Source: Anthostomella pinea
Taxonomy: Eukaryota; Ascomycota; Sordariomycetes; Xylariales; Xylariaceae
Reading direction: 5' to 3'
DNA: 64,000 nucleotides
NCBI GenBank assembly: GCA_963556695.1
Contig: CAUWAG010000004.1
Span: 2,852,001-2,916,000, forward strand
This document shows, in pieces, positions 11,657 to 21,577 of this stretch; the first letter of the stretch is position 1, and each line of letters starts with the position of its first letter. Position numbers and translations under genes: made by a program. Below the pieces are notes generated by a model. The model was given only the letters and a program-made list of their open reading frames with translations. It was not told the origin of the DNA and made no database searches.

Positions 11657-11961
11657 ACGCTGTATCTTGGCTCTTGTCTGTAAGGTAGGAAGGAGGTGCT
11701 GTCTGTGGGAAGGGAGTTACGTATTTTTGGTATGGGGCTGATGAGAAAATAGGGTAAACGATAGAGAGCGCTGATGGGACAAGCGGAGTAGCTTCTCGTA
11801 AACCGAGTGGTGTCGTACGCACGCCCAAAAAAAATATATATATACCGAGTCTTTGGTCTTGGAATCCAGCAACCCTCCATTCAGGACTGTCTCCTATCGA
11901 CAATGTGTGATGCTGGGCCAGTCAGCCACCATATGACAACCGATCAACGGCCGTTCTCCTT

Positions 11962-12847
11962 TCACTCAGCAACCGGCAACTCCTCCGGCAACTCCTCCGG
12001 CAACTCCTCCGGTAACTTCGACCCAATGACGACCTCTTCCTTGAAGCTAATCCCTAGGCCACCACCCTTCTCCTTCGTCGAGGCGTGCTGCTCAAGTCGA
12101 TAGGAATCCCACGGACTGGTCCTGTCTCCGAACTCGAAGATGCGGTAATCCGCGTTGAAGAACCAACAGCCGGTAACGGCCAGCCGCATGAAGGCCGAGT
12201 GCCCCACGACTATGATGACCTTCTCCGGCCGCTCGTACAGCTTCTTGAGCGATGCTTGCGCTCGGAGCAGGATATGTGTTCTCGTGTAGTGGTAGTGGCT
12301 AGCCTCTGGCGATGTCTTGTCCGGCCATACGGGGTCGAGGGTCGAGAAATCCACGACGGGGAACTCTGCGGCCAGTTTGGCGACTGGGCTGCCTGTATCG
12401 CAGGGTTTGGCCGAGTTTTCTAACGGAAAATCTCAGATAAGTGTGCTCCAATGGTCATGGTCCGAGGCTCGATGTTCACACCGCTGAGCTGTCCCAGTCA
12501 AGGGGGCAGTGAGGCATGGGTGGACCGACCTTGCCAGCCGGCATCAGCTTTAATCTTGACTCCCCGCTCTATCAACCAGTCCACAGACGCCAAAGCTGTT
12601 TGTATGGTCCTCCGCATGGGCGAGGTGATGATAACCTCTGCTTTCTGAGCTATGGGGTCTTCCATGAGACCATTTCGCAGATCGACACATTGCTTCCGGC
12701 CCAGTTCTGTGATATCAGGGTCTGGTATGCTGTATTCCTCTGCGAGAAATTAGTACCGTACCCAAATAGTTTGTGACGAGATTGGGACTCACTGGTTTCA
12801 TTATGCAATCCCTGAGCATGTCGTATCAGGATGAGTGTCGGAGGCAT
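11962..12847 (-). CDS. histidine phosphatase / phosphoglycerate mutase-like protein
   Basis: Three exons: 12847-12793, 12739-12530, 12419-11962 (240 aa). The N-terminus MPPTLILIRHAQGLHNET holds the RHxx phosphohistidine motif. SPMRRTIQTA is the second active-site arginine block, and VVGHSAFMRLA carries the second catalytic His. This is the broad-specificity phosphatase branch of the histidine phosphatase superfamily; substrate unknown. The start at 12847 is chosen because the beta strand before RHA begins there. The C-terminus ends in a tandem EELP repeat (12-bp unit, three copies) and looks disordered. Confidence 0.87.
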
Positions 12848-13285
12848 GAATGTCGGCTTGACTCTATTCACTCTAGGTGTACGTTTCTGGATAAGTTAGG
12901 AAGGTATTGCATCCAGGTGAAATCAAAATCAAGAAATCAAAGCAGCTATCTAGCAAAAAGTCGGAATGGATTAGGTGAGAGGTGTGAAGTCGGGTTTCCA
13001 AGACATTGTCTCACGCCGACTCGGGAGCTGGAGATGGCCCGCCAAGCATTCTCGGGCTTATGATGCACTGTGCCAGAGTAGGCCAGTATTTGCGCATGGG
13101 ACAGTATGGATAGGGATCAGATTACTGTGCACTCGTAGCATGGAAATTTCCATGGACCATGAGCTCCCAATCCGAGAGCTTCAAGCTTCAAGCTTCAAGC
13201 TTCATACATCAATCGCATCCCACCATTCTACCTTTGTGATTGGTCTAAATCTCTGCGACACTTGACCTTGCGCTCGACACGCAAG
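12848..13285. other. divergent intergenic region with a short tandem repeat
   Basis: Lies between the phosphatase (minus) and CTNNBL1 (plus) starts. A 9-bp unit AGCTTCAAG is repeated about three times at 13177-13204, just upstream of the CTNNBL1 ATG. Confidence 0.55.
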
Positions 13286-15212
13286 ATGACGAGTATAGAC
13301 GAGCTTTTCAAAGTGAGTTCTACCCATCGCCCACTCCTGTTTCCACCCGCTAAGCAACCTGCCAGTCCTCCGCTGGGAACAAACGGAAGCTTGAGCCGCT
13401 TCGAGATCCCAGTAAGTCGTCCAAGCTACGCGCATACCTCACATATCGGCAGTGCAATCTTTAAACTAATGCGCCCCTCACCCAGACCAGATCTACAAAT
13501 CCGCGCGCCTCACTCCGGACGGCCGCAGTAGCCGCAACGCACGCGTCGAGGACGAACCGCCGACAACAGCAGACGACGACGGAGACGTCGAAGCCGGACC
13601 CGCCCCACCACCCGACGACGAGGAGGAGGACTACGGGCCAGGACTGCCGCCCGAAGACGCCGGCGATGACGAGGACGGCCGCTTCTTCGGAGGCGGCATC
13701 ACAGCGCAGGAGACGGAGGTGCTGGATTACGTAGCGGACGACGACGAGACAGCCGCCAACGCCGCGCCCGAGAAGATCGACAGCGCCTGGCTGCGCAAGA
13801 CAGCCCTGAACTTCGAGAAGCGCATCTCGCGCAACGCCGAGCAGCGCGCCAAGTACGAGGACGCACCGCAAAAGTTCATTGCGAGCGAGGCCGAGCTCGA
13901 CGCCGACATCAAGGCGCTGTCGATCCTGTCCGAGCACCCGGACCTGTACGCCGAGTTCGCGCGCCTGGGGTGCGTCGGCAGCCTGGTGGGCCTGCTGGCG
14001 CACGAGAACACCGACGTCGCCATCGACGCCGTCGAGATCATCAACGAGCTGACGGAGGAGGACGTCGCGGCCGCGGACGCGCAGTGGGACGCCCTCGTGG
14101 ACGCGCTGCTTGCGGCCGACCTGCTGGGCCTGCTGGTGTCCAACTTTGAGCGCCTGGACGAGGCGACGCAGGAGGTCGACCGCAGCGGCGTGTACTTCGC
14201 ACTCAGCATCATCGAGAACCTCTGCGGGCGCACGGCTACCGCGGAGCAGGTCGCGGAGCACGAGAAGTTGCTCCAGTGGCTGTTGCGGCGGATACAGGCC
14301 AAGGAAGCGACCGTGAGCCAGAACAAGCAATACGCCGCCGAGGTGCTGGCGATACTGGTGCAGAACTCGCCGAAGAACCGGCAGAAACTGGCCGGTCTGG
14401 ACGCGGCCGACATCATGCTGCAGTTAGTGGCGGCGTATCGGAAGCGGGATCCCGAGAAGGGCGGCGAGGAGGAGGAGTACATGGAGAACCTGTTCGAGGC
14501 CCTCACGTGCCTGGTGGACGAGCCGGATGGCAAGACCAAGTTCATCGAGGCCGAGGGCGTGGAGCTCTGCCTCATCATGCTGAAGGAGGGCAAGCTGAGC
14601 AAGGCGGCCGCGCTGCGACTCCTGGACCACGCGACGGGCGGCTCGATGGGAGGCGAGGTCTGCCAGAAGATCGTGGATGCCGGCGGACTGAAGAACATAT
14701 TCATGCTGTTCATGAAGAAGAACAACGACGGCCAGACGTCGGAGCACCTCATCGGCATCTTTGCGTCGATGCTGCGGCTCCTGCCCGGCGGCTCGGGGGA
14801 GCGGATACGCACGCTGGCCAAGTTCGTGGAGAAGGACTACGAGAAGACGGAGAAGCTGGTCAAGCTACGGCGGGACTACGCGGCACGCATCACGGCGGCG
14901 GACGAGGCGATCCGGGCGGAGCAGGCGAGGCTGACGGTCGGGGAAAGGGAGGAGATGGCGGACGAGTGGTTCTCGCGGAGGCTGGATGCCGGTCTCTTCT
15001 CCCTGCAGACACTAGACGTCGTATTGGCGTGGCTGATAGCCGAGGATGACGGGGCAAGGAAGACGATCACGAAGCTGCTTGCAGACCGGGATGAGACGCT
15101 GGGCGTCATTAAGGATACGATACAGGAGCAGATCGAGGGCATGGACGCCGAGGATGCGGAGGGCAAAGATACCAAGGAGATGCTGTCGACACTAGTGCAG
15201 TTCCTACAGTAG
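13286..15212 (+). CDS. CTNNBL1: beta-catenin-like protein 1 (spliceosome-associated)
   Basis: Three exons: 13286-13312, 13366-13411, 13486-15212 (599 aa). MTSIDELFK and RDPNQIYKSARLTPDGR, the latter joined over two introns, are family signatures; the motif precedes an acidic disordered stretch. The large exon encodes an armadillo-type solenoid. Typical segments are WLRKTALNFEKRISRNAEQR, DVAIDAVEIINELTEEDV, LVSNFERLDEATQEVDRSGV and the C-terminal TLDVVLAWLIAEDDGARKTI. In animals and fission yeast the protein binds the Prp19/CDC5L complex of the spliceosome. Very high GC3 produces long open frames on both strands here. The 3' end converges with VMA10. Confidence 0.94.
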
Positions 15213-15512
15213 AAGACGCAACGATGAGTTGAATGGTTGATAGGAATCATGAATAATGCATGCCGGCTTTCTGGCACGGCCTCACAACAGCTTCTTGCCT
15301 AATCTATGTGCAGACGAGGCCATGCAACCACCGAGTCTGCGCCTGTCGCCCCCGAGCATCTCTTTTATCGAAACACTCTTATCGCCCGCGTAATATGCAT
15401 TGCATCCACTCCCTCAACACAGCCGCTCCGGCCTCAGGAGTTGTACGAGAGCTATATCATACTTGACTCATCCCAACAGCAGTCTCCGCTGACGTGCCAA
15501 CTGCAAACCAGC
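15213..15512. other. convergent intergenic gap
   Basis: 300 bp between the stops of CTNNBL1 and VMA10, holding both 3' untranslated regions. No other signal. Confidence 0.5.
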
Positions 15513-16240
15513 CTATGCTGCCGAGGGCGCAACAGGCTTGACCTCGAAAACGGCCTTCAGGAGCTCGACGATGACACCGGTCTGGCTCTTCTTGCCGGCT
15601 TCCTGGATCTCCTTGATCTTGTCGTCGGCCTCCTTGTCGGCCTCGTCCTCGGCCTGCTTGTTGCCTTGGGTGTGCTGTGTCCAGGTTAACACCTTTGTTC
15701 TGCCATTTGTGGTCGACTGTCTGTTTGTTTAGGTAAGGTTTACCTCGGACTCGAACTTCTTGAACTCCTCCTCCTTGGACTTGCGGTAGGCGTCTATCTC
15801 GTTCTTGGCCTCGTCGCGCGCCTCTCGTACTCGCTTGGTTCGGACTGCGGATCGGGGATCGGGTTAGTCTGAGACTCGCGGTAGGTATGGTGTGGGAAAG
15901 CCTGTCTCTTTCTCGAGCGCACGGGCGCATAGATGATGAGTGGTTTCGAACGTACATTCCCGGGCTGTTGGGGCGAGTCACTTGTTAGTTACCGATGGAT
16001 ATAGGTAGGATGCTTGGTTCGTATGTGCTATGCGACTCGCACCTTTCTGGACAATCTTGGAAGCTTCCCTCTCGGCCTGTGTTTTGACGAGCGTTAGCCT
16101 GCTGCGACAGCCGCGGTGGTAAAGGTGTCTTGTATGCGTACATCGAGCAGGGTCTGAATGCCAGCCGAGTTCTGGGCCGCCTGTTATGCCTCGTCAGATC
16201 AACACGGTTCATAGATCGGCGGTGCTCCTGCGCATACCAT
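15513..16240 (-). CDS. VMA10: V-type proton ATPase subunit G
   Basis: Six exons encode only 115 aa: 16240-16238 (ATG alone), 16180-16142, 16076-16043, 15964-15956 (9 nt), 15844-15744, 15674-15513. The product reads MAAQNSAGIQTLLD, AEREASKIVQKAREF, RTKRVREARDEAKNEIDAYR and ends in VFEVKPVAPSAA. This is the full subunit G, a long helix pairing with subunit E in the peripheral stalk of the vacuolar H+-pump. All five introns are GT-AG and the phases close exactly. Introns outweigh coding sequence; dense introns are, to my knowledge, common in fungal vma-10 genes. Confidence 0.95.
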
Positions 16241-16750
16241 CCTGCTGGTTTTCACGGGGGCTCTGATTCAGGGGAGACGGTAGGTAGATTCAAGATAGCT
16301 CTGACGAAGGCGAAGGCGACAATGCTTGCTGTACGAAGTCGGACGTAGGATGTTGGCACAAAGACTTGGTATGGTGAGGTTGACGAGAGCTATCCCCAGA
16401 TGATCAGATGCAGCCCAGCGAGGGTCACAGCCTACAGGCGGGTCCAGCCTGAGCTCCAGCGTAACAAGCACTGGAGGCACGGGCCATGGGGCGGCTGGTG
16501 GTGGATCTGCACCCCCAACGTCATTTGGAGAAGCTGCTAAATTTATCTTTATCGACCCGGGAGCTCGAAGTTATGGAAGCTTCCCTCGTATGATCCCATT
16601 CGTCTTCCGGGTGCTGTGTAAGGAGATCGTTGAGCGCCAAAAACAGACACCACGACATGGCTCCGTAGCAGATATTGATCAATCTGCTCGTTCAAATAAC
16701 TGTCTACCTACGTCTGTCATCATCCAGCTCGACGCATTGCACTCATCACC
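16241..16750. promoter_or_regulatory. divergent intergenic region, VMA10 / PET117
   Basis: 510 bp between two start codons of energy-metabolism genes (proton pump subunit and cytochrome oxidase assembly factor). A shared bidirectional promoter is likely by position. No specific box was recognised. Confidence 0.4.
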
Positions 16751-17093
16751 ATGTCGCGCGCCTCGCAGCTCACCCTTGCCGGCACGGGGCTATTCGCCCT
16801 GGGCACAGTCGTGGTGGTACACTTCCAGCAAAAATGGGAAAAAGACGTATGCGCATAGCCCCAGCTCCTCATTCATCGCATATAGCACACACGTGCTATA
16901 ATCATTATACTAATAACCGGCTTTGCAGGCTATGCACCATGGTGTCGTTCGCGACATGGAACAGCAGCGGATCAAGAAGGAACGCCAACTCGACTTCGAT
17001 ATGCAGAAGGTCCTGGAGGCCGAGTACAAGAAGGGCCAGAGCGTTCGCGAATCGCCGGATGATATACCAGCGAAGGGATTGCCGGATCGGTAG
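16751..17093 (+). CDS. PET117: cytochrome c oxidase assembly protein PET117
   Basis: Two exons: 16751-16846 and 16929-17093 (86 aa). MSRASQLTLAGTGLFALGTV is a short TM/targeting helix. HFQQKWEKDAMHHGVVRDME, spliced at the Asp-Ala junction, is the conserved family core. A charged tail follows (QQRIKKERQLDFDMQKVLEA). Pet117 sits at the inner mitochondrial membrane and aids heme A synthase (Cox15) in complex IV assembly. Length is typical. The intron is 82 bp with clear GTATGC and TTGCAG ends. Confidence 0.93.
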
Positions 17094-17732
17094 CGCTCGT
17101 CGAGGATAGGCTTGGTTTATGGTTTATGGAAGAGGCTGTCCGTCCTCCACCTACCTCTACGACCCGACATGTACGAATATGCGGATTGGAATCAGCTACC
17201 ACCTATGTGTTGCATTGATTCTGTGAAAGAGTCTGCGGAATGGGATCCTAACGAGTTACTACGCATTCTCCGCTCACAAGCTATGCAAAAGTTCGGATGC
17301 AATGGTAGACTCGGATTTAGGGGAGTCACAAGGTAGAAAATGGCTGGTTCTACTACGCGATATATACGAGGCCCGGATTGGTATCGCGACAGTTTGCGAT
17401 ATCGGGTATAAGATCTGCCAGGACGATGACAATATGGCAACTCGACGAAAGCCACACGTGGGGTTGACCGAGCTTCAAGTTGCTGAAGCTGTCCCGAACC
17501 CCCTTTTGCAGGGAGCATATTTTTGGCTTGAGTATACATCAACTCCACTCCAACAGTGTATCATATATCCTCGCGATCCTAGATGTATCAACAATATTTG
17601 ATTAACAAGCTATTCGTCATTCATCACCAAACGATGAGAGAGCTGACTCGTTACCTAATACGTGCATCATCTTACGCGGTGAACGGCTTCTCATCAACCT
17701 CGACCCCGACGCCACGTCATGCCGCCCTTTCC
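17094..17732. other. intergenic between convergent genes
   Basis: About 640 bp without a supported gene. Short frames on both strands show no family signal. Confidence 0.45.
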
Positions 17733-18394
17733 TTACACAGACAAAGGCTGCTGCATATCAGGCGTCGCCTTATACGAAATCCGTCCCGCCGGCAGAAAGA
17801 ACAGCGCCACCAGCGGCCCCCTCCTCACCCGCGGATAATGATGCGTGCCCGGGCCAGGCGAAGTCCACCCGGCGCCCTGCCACCCGCTCATGCCCTCCAG
17901 CTCCGCCTCCCCGTCCACGGGGTCCACCTGCACGACGCAGTTGATCTCGCCGTAGGGGTGCTGGTGGTACTGGCCCGCAAACACATCCTGCGACTCCATG
18001 TAGACGGCGGTAATACTAAAAAAGCGCGTTTCGGCGCTCGGTAGGGCGATCTTGCCACGACGGTACGTACGGCCGTTGATTTCTGTCTCGGCCACCCAGC
18101 CCTCGGATAGGCCTCGCCGGACGTAACTGCAGAGGTCCTCGTAGTATGGGTTTCCCGGGCCGTAGTCTTTGTTCAGCCGGGCTTCGAGGTCTTTGCCTGG
18201 CGTGCTGGGAACGGTGGATGTTAGTTGTTCTGGGATTTGGATGGGGTGGGTGGGTAGGTGGGTGACTGGCTGGCTTACAGGTCTTCCACCTCCGCGAAGA
18301 ACTGGCAGCAGCGGTCTACCAGCTTTTGCGCTGTGGGGTGCTTCGCCAGATCGAGCACGGCTCCTTGACCTGCTTTGGGCGGAGCGCTGTCCAT
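17733..18394 (-). CDS. DUF4863 family protein (hydroxylaminobenzoate lyase-like)
   Basis: Two exons: 18394-18279 and 18204-17733 (195 aa). Key segments are GKDLEARLNKDYGPGNPYYE, YVRRGLSEGWVAE, FSITAVYMESQDVFAGQYHQ and HPYGEINCVVQVDP, then GAGWTSPGPGTHHYPRVRRG. The clustered His and Glu (QYHQHPYGEIN and GTHHYP) look like a cupin-type metal site. The family includes bacterial 4-hydroxylaminobenzoate lyase (PnbB). Fungal members are uncharacterised to my knowledge, so a role in aromatic catabolism is only suggested. No signal peptide: a cytosolic enzyme. Confidence 0.75.
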
Positions 18395-19061
18395 GATGAG
18401 GGTTTACTGTACTGTATGGTGGTTGGGTTGTACCTGGGGGTGTTGTTCGCCAATATTCAGCCGCGGCACCCAGGTCGATGCCGAGGGACCTCTGACTTGG
18501 GACTGTGAGATGCCAGATTGGTGTTTATGGGTTTGCCATTGCGGATTCGGCGGCAGCTTTCTATGCCTGTCGATGTAGGGTGCCACTACAGGTCAAGAGC
18601 CCGAGCTATGCTGCACGAATGCAGACCCCGCATTGACTATTGCCTGCTCTGCCGTAACCCCCTATTTCCCTATAGTCTCCGGGATCGTGGATTGGCGCAA
18701 ATCGCGGCATGTGACGATGTGGTGTCGAGTATGTGAAAGGGTCCTTTGTCTGCGCCCAAAGCTTCCCAAACTTGTGTTTCTACGTGAGGCCCCAAAGCTT
18801 GTTCATATCTCAAGAAATCTGGAAGTTGACTAGTTCCCCTCCCCAAAAGCACACAGCTCCCAAAAAGGGACTCTAGATCAGAGACTCGTTGGCAAAACAT
18901 TCGGGTAGGCCTGACGATACGACAGGGCAAAACGACGTGAATATTGGAATCGCAAAGTGCACTCAAGTCCGCATCGAGCAGGTCTGTCCTGAAATCTACA
19001 TAGGACCTTGGCTTCTGGTCCTTGCTGGAGAACTGTGCCTGTCTGGCTTGACACGCCGAAG
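18395..19061. other. divergent intergenic region
   Basis: 5' flanks of the DUF4863 gene and of the flavin monooxygenase. No repeat, RNA gene or clear promoter box was recognised. Confidence 0.4.
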
Positions 19062-20928
19062 ATGACGGAGACCAAGGAGGTGTTCGATCTTCTGATCGTT
19101 GGTGCAGGTATGTGAGTTCAAGGTTAGTCCAGTCATTCTTGGGGAGCTGAGTGATCAGAGCAACCAGATAGAGCTACAATGGTTCCAAAAGGGGCAAACC
19201 GTCTCTGCTGTCGATCGTCGGGCTTTTAAGTCGGTGGCAGATGGGTTATAGCCATGCCGTTGGATTGGCATCAACATCGTTTGTGAATCTTGATCAGCCC
19301 CGGTTACCCAGTTTTCTAGCTTTAACCTCGTTACACCATAAAATACACCCCCTTTTCTACCCCTTACATACATACCAACAGGCTCGTCACCAGAAATGGC
19401 AACACATCATTGACCGTATACCACAGGATGGCACGGCCTAGCAATGGCCAAGACGTACCTCGAAGTAGTCACCAACGCCAACATCGTGATCCTGTACTCC
19501 GCCGAGTCCGTCGGCGGAACCTGGGCGAGCGAGAGGTTATACCCGGGTCTCATGACCAACAACACGGCGGGCTCGTACGAGTTCAGCGACTTTCCGATGG
19601 GACCCGACACGTACGGGCTGGTCCAGGGCCGACATATTCCCGGAGAGGTCGTCCATCGATATCTGAGGGACTTTGCGGACCACTACGGGCTGACGACTAG
19701 GATTCGGTTCGGAACGAGGGTGGACACTGCGACTCTACTGAACGACGGAACGTGGCGGGTTGGCTACTACACCATCGAAAATGCCGCCGAAGACAAGTCT
19801 CGAAGTCGGAGGACTGGCCAGCTTCTTGCCGCCAAGCTCGTTATGGCTGCCGGCTTGACCTCCGAACCGTTCATCCCCACGTTTCCCGGGCAAGACAGCT
19901 TCAGGGGCCGCATATTCCACCCCAAGCACCTGAAAGCGCGAGCCTCCGAGCTGACGAACTCGCGTTCCGTCGTGATGGTCGGCGGCAACAAGTCCGCCTG
20001 GGACGTGTGCTACACCGCAGCGCGCACCAGCGGTGCGCAGGTGCACATGGTGATGCGGCCGTCGGGCGGCGGGCCGAGCTGGGTCTGGCGGCCCATCAGC
20101 ATCCTCGGGGGGCTGTTCACGACGACGCTGTCCCGGCTCTCGATGAGGCGGGTCGCGACATGGTTCGATCCCACTCCGCTCGGCAACAACACCAGAACAC
20201 ACAGCGCTCGACGTTTCCTGCACCACAATACCCTTAGCCGCTGGCTCTGCGCGTGGTTCTGGCATGCTCTCGACCAGCACGTATGCAAAGAGAACGGATA
20301 CAATGGAGAGAACGAACATGTCACCATGCTCCGGCCCTGGACCTCAACGTTCTGGATGGGCAACTCGCTTAGTGTGCATAACTACGAGACGGACTGGTTC
20401 GGTCTAGTCAGGACGGGACGGGTTGTTCCGCACTTTGCTGATGTCGAGGCGCTTTCCGAGACGCGTGTGCGTCTTTCGGACAGGTCGGTTCTGGAGGCCG
20501 ATACGATCTTTATGTGCATGGGGTGGAAGGCGACGCCGACTGTCGCGTTCTCTCCTGACTGGATTGAGGCTGCGCTTCGACTGCAGTCGTGGACTATAGG
20601 TAGTCAGGTGCAGAAACCACCACCGCCTGACGACTCGCCGTTGGTAGCTGAGCTTGATTCCGACGATCTTCAGCTAGACCTTGATATCATCCGAGCGCAG
20701 ATTCTCGAGCAGTGTCCTGTCTTGAAAGCAAAGCCTGTGCGCACTTTACCTACACAGACCCCAGCCGGCAAGAACGAGAATCAAACAACTGTAAGCAAGG
20801 AGCCAGAACCCACAGCACCAATCCGACTCTACCGCTTCATGGTCCCAGCCTCCTCACGCCTCCTCGAACGGCGCAACCACGCCTTCATCGGGGCCCACGT
20901 TTCGATCCACGCCGTGATGCTCGCGTAG
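19062..20928 (+). CDS. flavin-containing monooxygenase, truncated by an in-frame TAG
   Basis: Two exons: 19062-19107 and 19427-20928, 515 aa up to the stop. The 319-bp intron splits the FAD motif; the joined product reads VGAGWHGLAMAKTYLE (GxGxxG). ESVGGTWASERLYPGL, the FMO signature FRGRIFHPKHLK, and the NADP-binding VVMVGGNKSAWDVC are intact. The frame ends at TAG 20926-20928 just after FIGAHVSIHAVMLA. The next codons in the same frame read AQALWLTAFLQHKL, the normal continuation of this family. The stop therefore truncates the protein by roughly 110 residues. The gene is either a recent pseudogene or makes a protein lacking the C-terminal lobe. Substrate unknown. Confidence 0.82.
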
Positions 20929-21245
20929 GCACAGGCACTATGGCTCACCGCGTTCTTGCAGCACAAACTCGCCTCGCAGCCGCTGTCTCCAAAACTATAA
21001 TCTACGACACGCTCTGGCACACCGAGTACCAGCGAATGCGGCGGCCGCGAGAGGCTGGAGGACAGGGCGCTAGATATCCGGACTTGGTGTTTGATAGTCT
21101 GCCCTATATGGATTCGCTGCTTGATGACTTGGGCCTGGGGACTAGGAGGAAGGGCTCGTGGTTTGAGGAGTTGTTATGGCCTTTTGTGTTGAGTGATTAC
21201 AGGGGCATTGTGGGAGAGTGGCTGGCACAGTCGGAAATCGTGTGA
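20929..21245 (+). pseudogene. orphaned C-terminal part of the flavin monooxygenase
   Basis: After the TAG at 20926 the same frame continues AQALWLTAFLQHKLASQPLS. Near 20985-20995 (around TCTCCAAAACTATAA) the frame must shift to follow TIIYDTLWHTEYQRMRRP, then YPDLVFDSLPYMDSLLDDLG, and ends GEWLAQSEIV at TGA 21243-21245. These blocks match the usual FMO tail (LWL.AFL, then PDLVFD..PY.D.LL.DLG, then Y.G.VGEW). No intron of plausible size explains either break. Confidence 0.7.
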
Positions 21246-21577
21246 TGGTCGGGCGGATGGTCGTTTGGATCGGACGGATAGGTCATAGCTATACGTCGAG
21301 GATAGGGCTAGTCGCCATCTTGAAAGTTGTGCAACACTGGAGATGGATTGATTTAGTTCGTAGCTTTGACTATATACGGAGTTACCAGCTCACCTATCCA
21401 CCAGCAGCCCAATATGGCTATGCTATCCAGAGATCAACTCAGTACTCTAGCAGGAGGGTATAAGGCTCCAAATGCTTAGATCAGCCCGTCCAAAATGCCT
21501 CGAACAGATGGTGCCGCAGCAGTCGTCTCCTGTTGCCCTCAGGCCACCCCAAAAGAACCAGACCGATGTGGGGTTTG
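21246..21577. other. intergenic, no gene seen
   Basis: 332 bp between the FMO tail and the 3' end of the permease gene. Nothing recognised. Confidence 0.5.

Noticed and set aside
13461..14821. Long minus-strand open frames (289 and 364 codons) across CTNNBL1
   Set aside because: They are shadows of a GC3-rich coding exon. The translations are repetitive Ser/Arg or Val/Leu strings without family signal, and the plus frame is a clear CTNNBL1.
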